64,000 nucleotides of DNA. Source: Diploscapter coronatus (Eukaryota; Nematoda; Chromadorea; Rhabditida; Rhabditidae). A program made the position numbers and the translations under genes. A model generated the notes under the pieces. It saw only the letters and a list, made by a program, of their open reading frames with translations, did no database searches and was not told the origin of the DNA. This document shows, in pieces, positions 60,132 through 64,000 of this stretch (the stretch's first letter is position 1; each line of letters starts with the position of its first letter). Where the stretch lies: the NCBI GenBank assembly GCA_964036155.1, contig OZ038423.1, forward strand, positions 47,445,249 through 47,509,248, in the 5' to 3' direction.

Positions 60132-60866
60132 TATTTCGCTACAGTGTTTCTGATTTCGAAATTTAGCGATCAAAATGATTCATACAATCGAAAATAATAC
60201 CATACTGATTCCGGAAACGCGATTAACCTTTTCTAGGTCCGTCTGCGTGGCTTTAATTGATAACTGATTAAGATAATAATCCTAAACTTTGACGCTATTT
60301 TTTGACAAAAGATTATAATTGTGAATTTGAAAGGCCACTACGTCAACAACTTCGATTATAAATCATTATAATTTTACGAATTCAGGTTTTGTAGCTTTTA
60401 ATGCTGATTTTTCTTATCGTTAAATTCAAAAGAAACGTGTCTTAGTCGGGCAACAAATGCCCGATTATCAATAAAATTGAGGGTAATTGGAGGGTGAAAA
60501 AAGAGGAATGACGAAATAAAAAATGGTGATAAATCAATGGTTAAATCGAAGGAGCTTGCACACGCTAAGCCTATTTGTTATCACGTCAAATCATTTTGCT
60601 CTTTCTTCAAATGAGTATAAATTGACTTCGATTCAGAGTAAATAAATCATCGTTAAACAAGAATGCTCTCCCTTCTTATTATTCATATTTCATAAATTCT
60701 TATCATAAAGCACTCATTATTTTAGTTAGTTTACAGAGTAGTTAGTAACCAATATTTACATTCGCTAAAAGTTTCCCTTGTTTCATATTATCACATCATG
60801 AAATATTGAGCTATATTAACATTCATTCCGCGATACTTTTCTTCATAAGTATACGAATTTTCCAGA
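60132..60866. other. Intergenic with possible promoter of the DUF19 gene
   Basis: AT-rich interval. TATAAATT near 60614 could serve the downstream gene. A perfect 7-bp stem (TCGGGCA and TGCCCGA, 60446-60464) is present. No exon recognised. Confidence 0.4.
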
Positions 60867-62071
60867 ATGTTCTTCAAAATTGCTCTGGCCCTGCTCCTGA
60901 CTTCTTCTGTTTTCTCCACCAACCCGAAGTTCACCTATTTCGTCGATAAACTCAAGGGACGGATCGGAGATGCTGCTATGAACTGCAGTGATGATCAATA
61001 TGCGGTAATGTTTTTAATTTTTGAAAGCGTTTCAAAAATTTTCTTATAAGCATTTAGAATATTATACATTCGTTACCCACGCGTCTTTTGTGACTATTCA
61101 AAATCTAAAACTCTTCTAAATGTTTCGAATAACTTCATGTAACCTTAGAGAATATCAAACTCACTCTCACGGCTACTTTGGCGATTCAAGAAATAACGAA
61201 CGAAATTCAGGCCGCCCACAAGTGCTTCGATGCTTACTACGCCAACTGGAATGCGGTGCCCTTCACCTTCGAGCAATTCGAAAAACAATACGATCATCTC
61301 ATGGACAGCAAGGGCGTTCAGGGCTTCGAGCAGGCTTGCACGTAAGCAGAAGCAGCACATTTGATGTTTAATCATTCTCAGCCTTGAGTTTCAGTTACCA
61401 AGACACTCTCACCAAGTGCTTAATAGCTGCTAACGTTAACATGGACAATTGCGTTACAAACGAGGCTTTTGAGGACTGGTATAAGATTAACGTCACAGAA
61501 GCAGAGCAATTCCGTACCACATACTTCATATTTGACTACGAGTGCAATGCCGGAAAACCAAGTAATTAAATCTTAGTTGTCCTAATTAAATTATTTAATT
61601 CCCCTAATTAAGTCGTCACGCAAAATTTCGTCTGTCTGCGTGACATCAAGCGCCGGGACAAAAAAGACATGGACATCTGCCAAACGCAATACAACAACGC
61701 GCTGAATTCGGGAACACCTTTCTGCAAGTAAGATTTTTCTTCTTACATCACTGCGCATATTCGTCATTTTTACACTTGATCCTACGACATTTTTCGATTT
61801 TCATCAAGGAATTGTTATAAAATTGTGTCAAAAATCAAGAGACTCGTAAATTCCTCGGACGAAATTTTAAAATCAGAGCCTACAACGACTACGTCACTTG
61901 TGTTGAGAACGTCTACACTCACTACTGCGGCAAGCAAGTAGTGCCCTGGATTTGCAACGTTGAAGAAATCGGTTTGAAGGTTGGGGAATCGAGTTTATCG
62001 ATTTTTACGAGAAAATAATTTAGGTCAACTACGACGGCTGTAACAATCAACTGCAAAACTGCAACCAGTAA
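60867..62071 (+). CDS. DUF19-type secreted Cys-rich protein
   Basis: Six exons: 60867-61004, 61151-61341, 61395-61561, 61613-61727, 61877-61979 and 62024-62071, totalling 762 nt (253 aa). A signal peptide (MFFKIALALLLTSSVFS) is followed by paired cysteines in helical segments: MNCSDDQYA, AHKCFDAYY, EQACTYQDTLTKCLIA, DNCVTNEAF, DYEC, FVCLRDIK, DICQTQY, PFCKAYNDYVTCVENVYTHYC, WICNVEEIG, DGCNNQLQNC. This is the pattern of the nematode DUF19 (T20D4.11-like) secreted family, whose function is unknown. The ATG lies 1 nt after a TTTTCCAG acceptor, a good sign of trans-splicing. Exon 2 uses the second AG of TTAGAG to keep frame. AATAAA follows at 62085. It converges with the phosphatase gene, 115 bp apart. 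Confidence 0.8.
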
Positions 62072-62084
62072 CTTATTTCCTCGC

Positions 62085-62090
62085 AATAAA
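62085..62090 (+). terminator. Polyadenylation signal of the DUF19 gene
   Basis: AATAAA 14 nt after the stop codon, in the 115-bp gap between convergent genes. Confidence 0.6.
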
Positions 62091-62185
62091 CTGTTTAAAG
62101 CCATCTTGTACATTTATGATAGTCGATAATAAACTATTTATGATATAAACTTTAGTATTATGATCCTTCGAGAATAAAAATGAGT

Positions 62186-64000
62186 TTACAACTCGGAGTT
62201 GACGATTTTCAAGTATTTCGCGGAGCATCTATAGTCTTTGGGGTGACATTGTAGGGGCGGGAATTTCAGGCCTGGGGTTTGTCGTCTGAAAGTTTAGGAG
62301 ATGAGGATAAAATATCTAAGAACTACGCGAAATTTGAATAAGATTTTCTGCTCAGAATGAATGTTAAAAAATCGATAAAAATTACCGTAGTTCCTCCGAA
62401 TTCACATGTCCAGCATCCTTGGTGATTATGAAATCGTCGACAGTGTTTTCGTTTTCGTCGATCGAAATTTGCACAAGATGCATCGAGGTTGGATTTACCG
62501 TGACGATCGAGTAGCCGTAGTCGTTGTTTCTGAATTAAAAAATAATATAATCTAAGGAAAAAATGCTTCAAAAATTAACCACAGAATTTTCGTTTTGAGG
62601 TCATTCATGTAGTCGCCGATTTATTTAAAACGAAATTACCTAGCAGCACTCCAGGGCCAAGGTTGATCGGTGAATTCTGCGTCTGGGCTGTGGCAACCTG
62701 CTGATCCAGTCAGCACATACACAGGAGCTTTCGGGTTGTGGTATGCATCGCTCTGAATTTTTTCTTGTATATCTTCTTTTTTTTCTTTTAAATCCTACCC
62801 CATTCCAGTACTTCCTGTCGGCCACCGGGTAGAATCTTTCGTACGAGTGCTCATGGCCCCAAAAACCCATGTCCATACCGTACTGGAGGAAGAGCGGTTC
62901 CAGTCCAGGCATGTCAAGCCATCCAGTTCTTACCTGAAAATTTTTCAGGCAAAAAATGAAAAATAGGTTATCAACTATTTAATAAAAAACTACTAATACT
63001 AAAAAATTGACAACTAATAAGTTTACCAGCCGATTTTCGAACGACTGACACTCGTCCGAATTGACGTTGGAGCAATAAAATGGTCGGTGTTGAAAGGAGA
63101 AAATCCATGGCACATTTGCGCGGTTTTTGTTCGCTTTCTGCAAAAATCATGTTGGTGTTTTATTATTTATTTGAGCTTTACGTCTAGATCGTTTTTGAGC
63201 CAATTGTACTGTGTGAAAACGGGCTCTTGACCGTAGGCGTAGTAAAATCCGTAGTTTTCCGTAGAAACGCCGACCCAGTGTACGGGTCCGAGGTCGAAGC
63301 TGAAGATACTTATATACTTAACCCAATTGTTGACCAACGACTGAATAATGTTGAAAATATTTGAATCTTACAAGAGAAGTTCCCACATAGGAGCTTCTCT
63401 TGTTAGGATTTTCAAAACTTATCCAGAATTTCGAAATTCTCACCTGTAGAATTGGTTATCTTGGAATCCATTATCCGGCACCAGAAATCGTTTCTGGTAA
63501 TTCGTAAAATTCGCGCCGTCGTCTTCATGATTACCCGCGATTACCATGTAAGGAACCTAGTTAAGTTAATTCATCCTTTAATTATCATTAAGGCTGACCC
63601 TGGAAATAATTGGCTCTAACTGGTTGAGGAAATCATCACCATTCTGCCCGTTGTTCGTATGGAGATCGTAGGAGATGTCGCCTAGTGTTAATTAGGTGTT
63701 TAATTGGGGTGATTACCTATTGAGTTACCCAGATGGAGAATCCAATCGTACTCTCCATTCAGACCTTTGCGAATTATACTCTCCGTGGAATTTCCATGCC
63801 AATAGCCAAGGTCTCCAAAAATGCAAACCTAAAATTTTGCTTCTGAAATAGGTTCCAAATTATTTCGTGATTTAAATTATTTGAATTGACATAGTGAATT
63901 TCTACCTCCCCAATAAACTTTTACTTACCTTATAAGAACTTGGATTTTTCGGCATAGTTTTGAACGAGAACTTACGATCCTCGATTTGATAGTCTAAAAA
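62186..64000 (-). CDS. Purple acid phosphatase (metallophosphoesterase), partial
   Basis: Binuclear-metal acid phosphatase of the plant-type purple acid phosphatase family, normally secreted or lysosomal. Exons in reading order: 63929-63993, 63729-63828, 63599-63681, 63444-63556, 63182-63299, 63027-63137, 62799-62933, 62640-62752, 62386-62529 and 62186-62285, all phase-consistent; the N-terminal exons lie beyond the right edge. Metal ligand motifs appear in order: [32 protein letters not shown] and [12 protein letters not shown], the GHxHxxxR signature. [14 protein letters not shown] and [12 protein letters not shown] also match the family. The tail ends with [14 protein letters not shown]. 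The first visible exon starts mid-codon, so no start can be given. All visible catalytic motifs are intact. Confidence 0.92.

Noticed and set aside
1..64000. CRISPR array, rRNA genes or bacterial inserts
   Set aside because: No regularly spaced short repeats, no rRNA-like sequence, and all recognised genes have introns of nematode type.

Overview
The window is nuclear DNA from a chromadorean nematode. The evidence is a collagen of the nematode cuticle type, a DUF19-type and a CPG4-like secreted protein, short AT-rich introns (often 40-60 nt) with TTTTCAG or TTTAG acceptors, and acceptor-like sequences a few bases before many start codons, as expected for spliced-leader trans-splicing. Species and clade cannot be fixed from the sequence. 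Genes were rebuilt exon by exon from reading-frame continuity and splice phase; for most of them the summed exon length is an exact multiple of three.

Layout. 1-1750 (-): 5' part of an SLC23-type nucleobase/ascorbate transporter. 3849-9742 (-): three tandem genes for small secreted proteins, two of them sharing a repeated domain I do not recognise and one CPG4-like. 10673-36779 (-): one 26-kb cubilin gene (signal peptide, coiled coil, EGF block, about two dozen CUB domains). Two complete genes lie on the opposite strand inside its introns: a GGY-rich NLP/CNC-like peptide (17510-17983) and cytochrome c (35132-36103). 37078-37851 (+): Cys-rich secreted peptide with a CS-alpha-beta-like spacing. 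40391-43567 (-): cuticle collagen split into 28 exons, the smallest 7 nt. 45058-47799 (-): two-helix membrane protein with two possible first exons. 48784-51005 (-) and 51424-55698 (+): TFIIB and mitochondrial DLST, diverging from a 0.4-kb shared interval. 55.7-57.9 kb: gene-free, with a degenerate tandem repeat, a miRNA-like hairpin and a hAT-like MITE with a perfect 8-bp target duplication. 57930-60112 (+): divergent G-alpha subunit. 60867-62071 (+): DUF19-type secreted protein. 62186-64000 (-): purple acid phosphatase, N-terminus outside the window.

The genes form no single pathway. Housekeeping genes (cytochrome c, TFIIB, DLST) are mixed with secreted and matrix or cuticle genes (cubilin, collagen, CPG4-like, DUF19, NLP-like, Cys-rich peptide). 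The strongest oddities are the nested genes, the shattered collagen, the degenerate G-alpha, the two-gene repeat family with conserved intron positions and GC donors, and a recurring TAATTA-rich intron style in unrelated genes.
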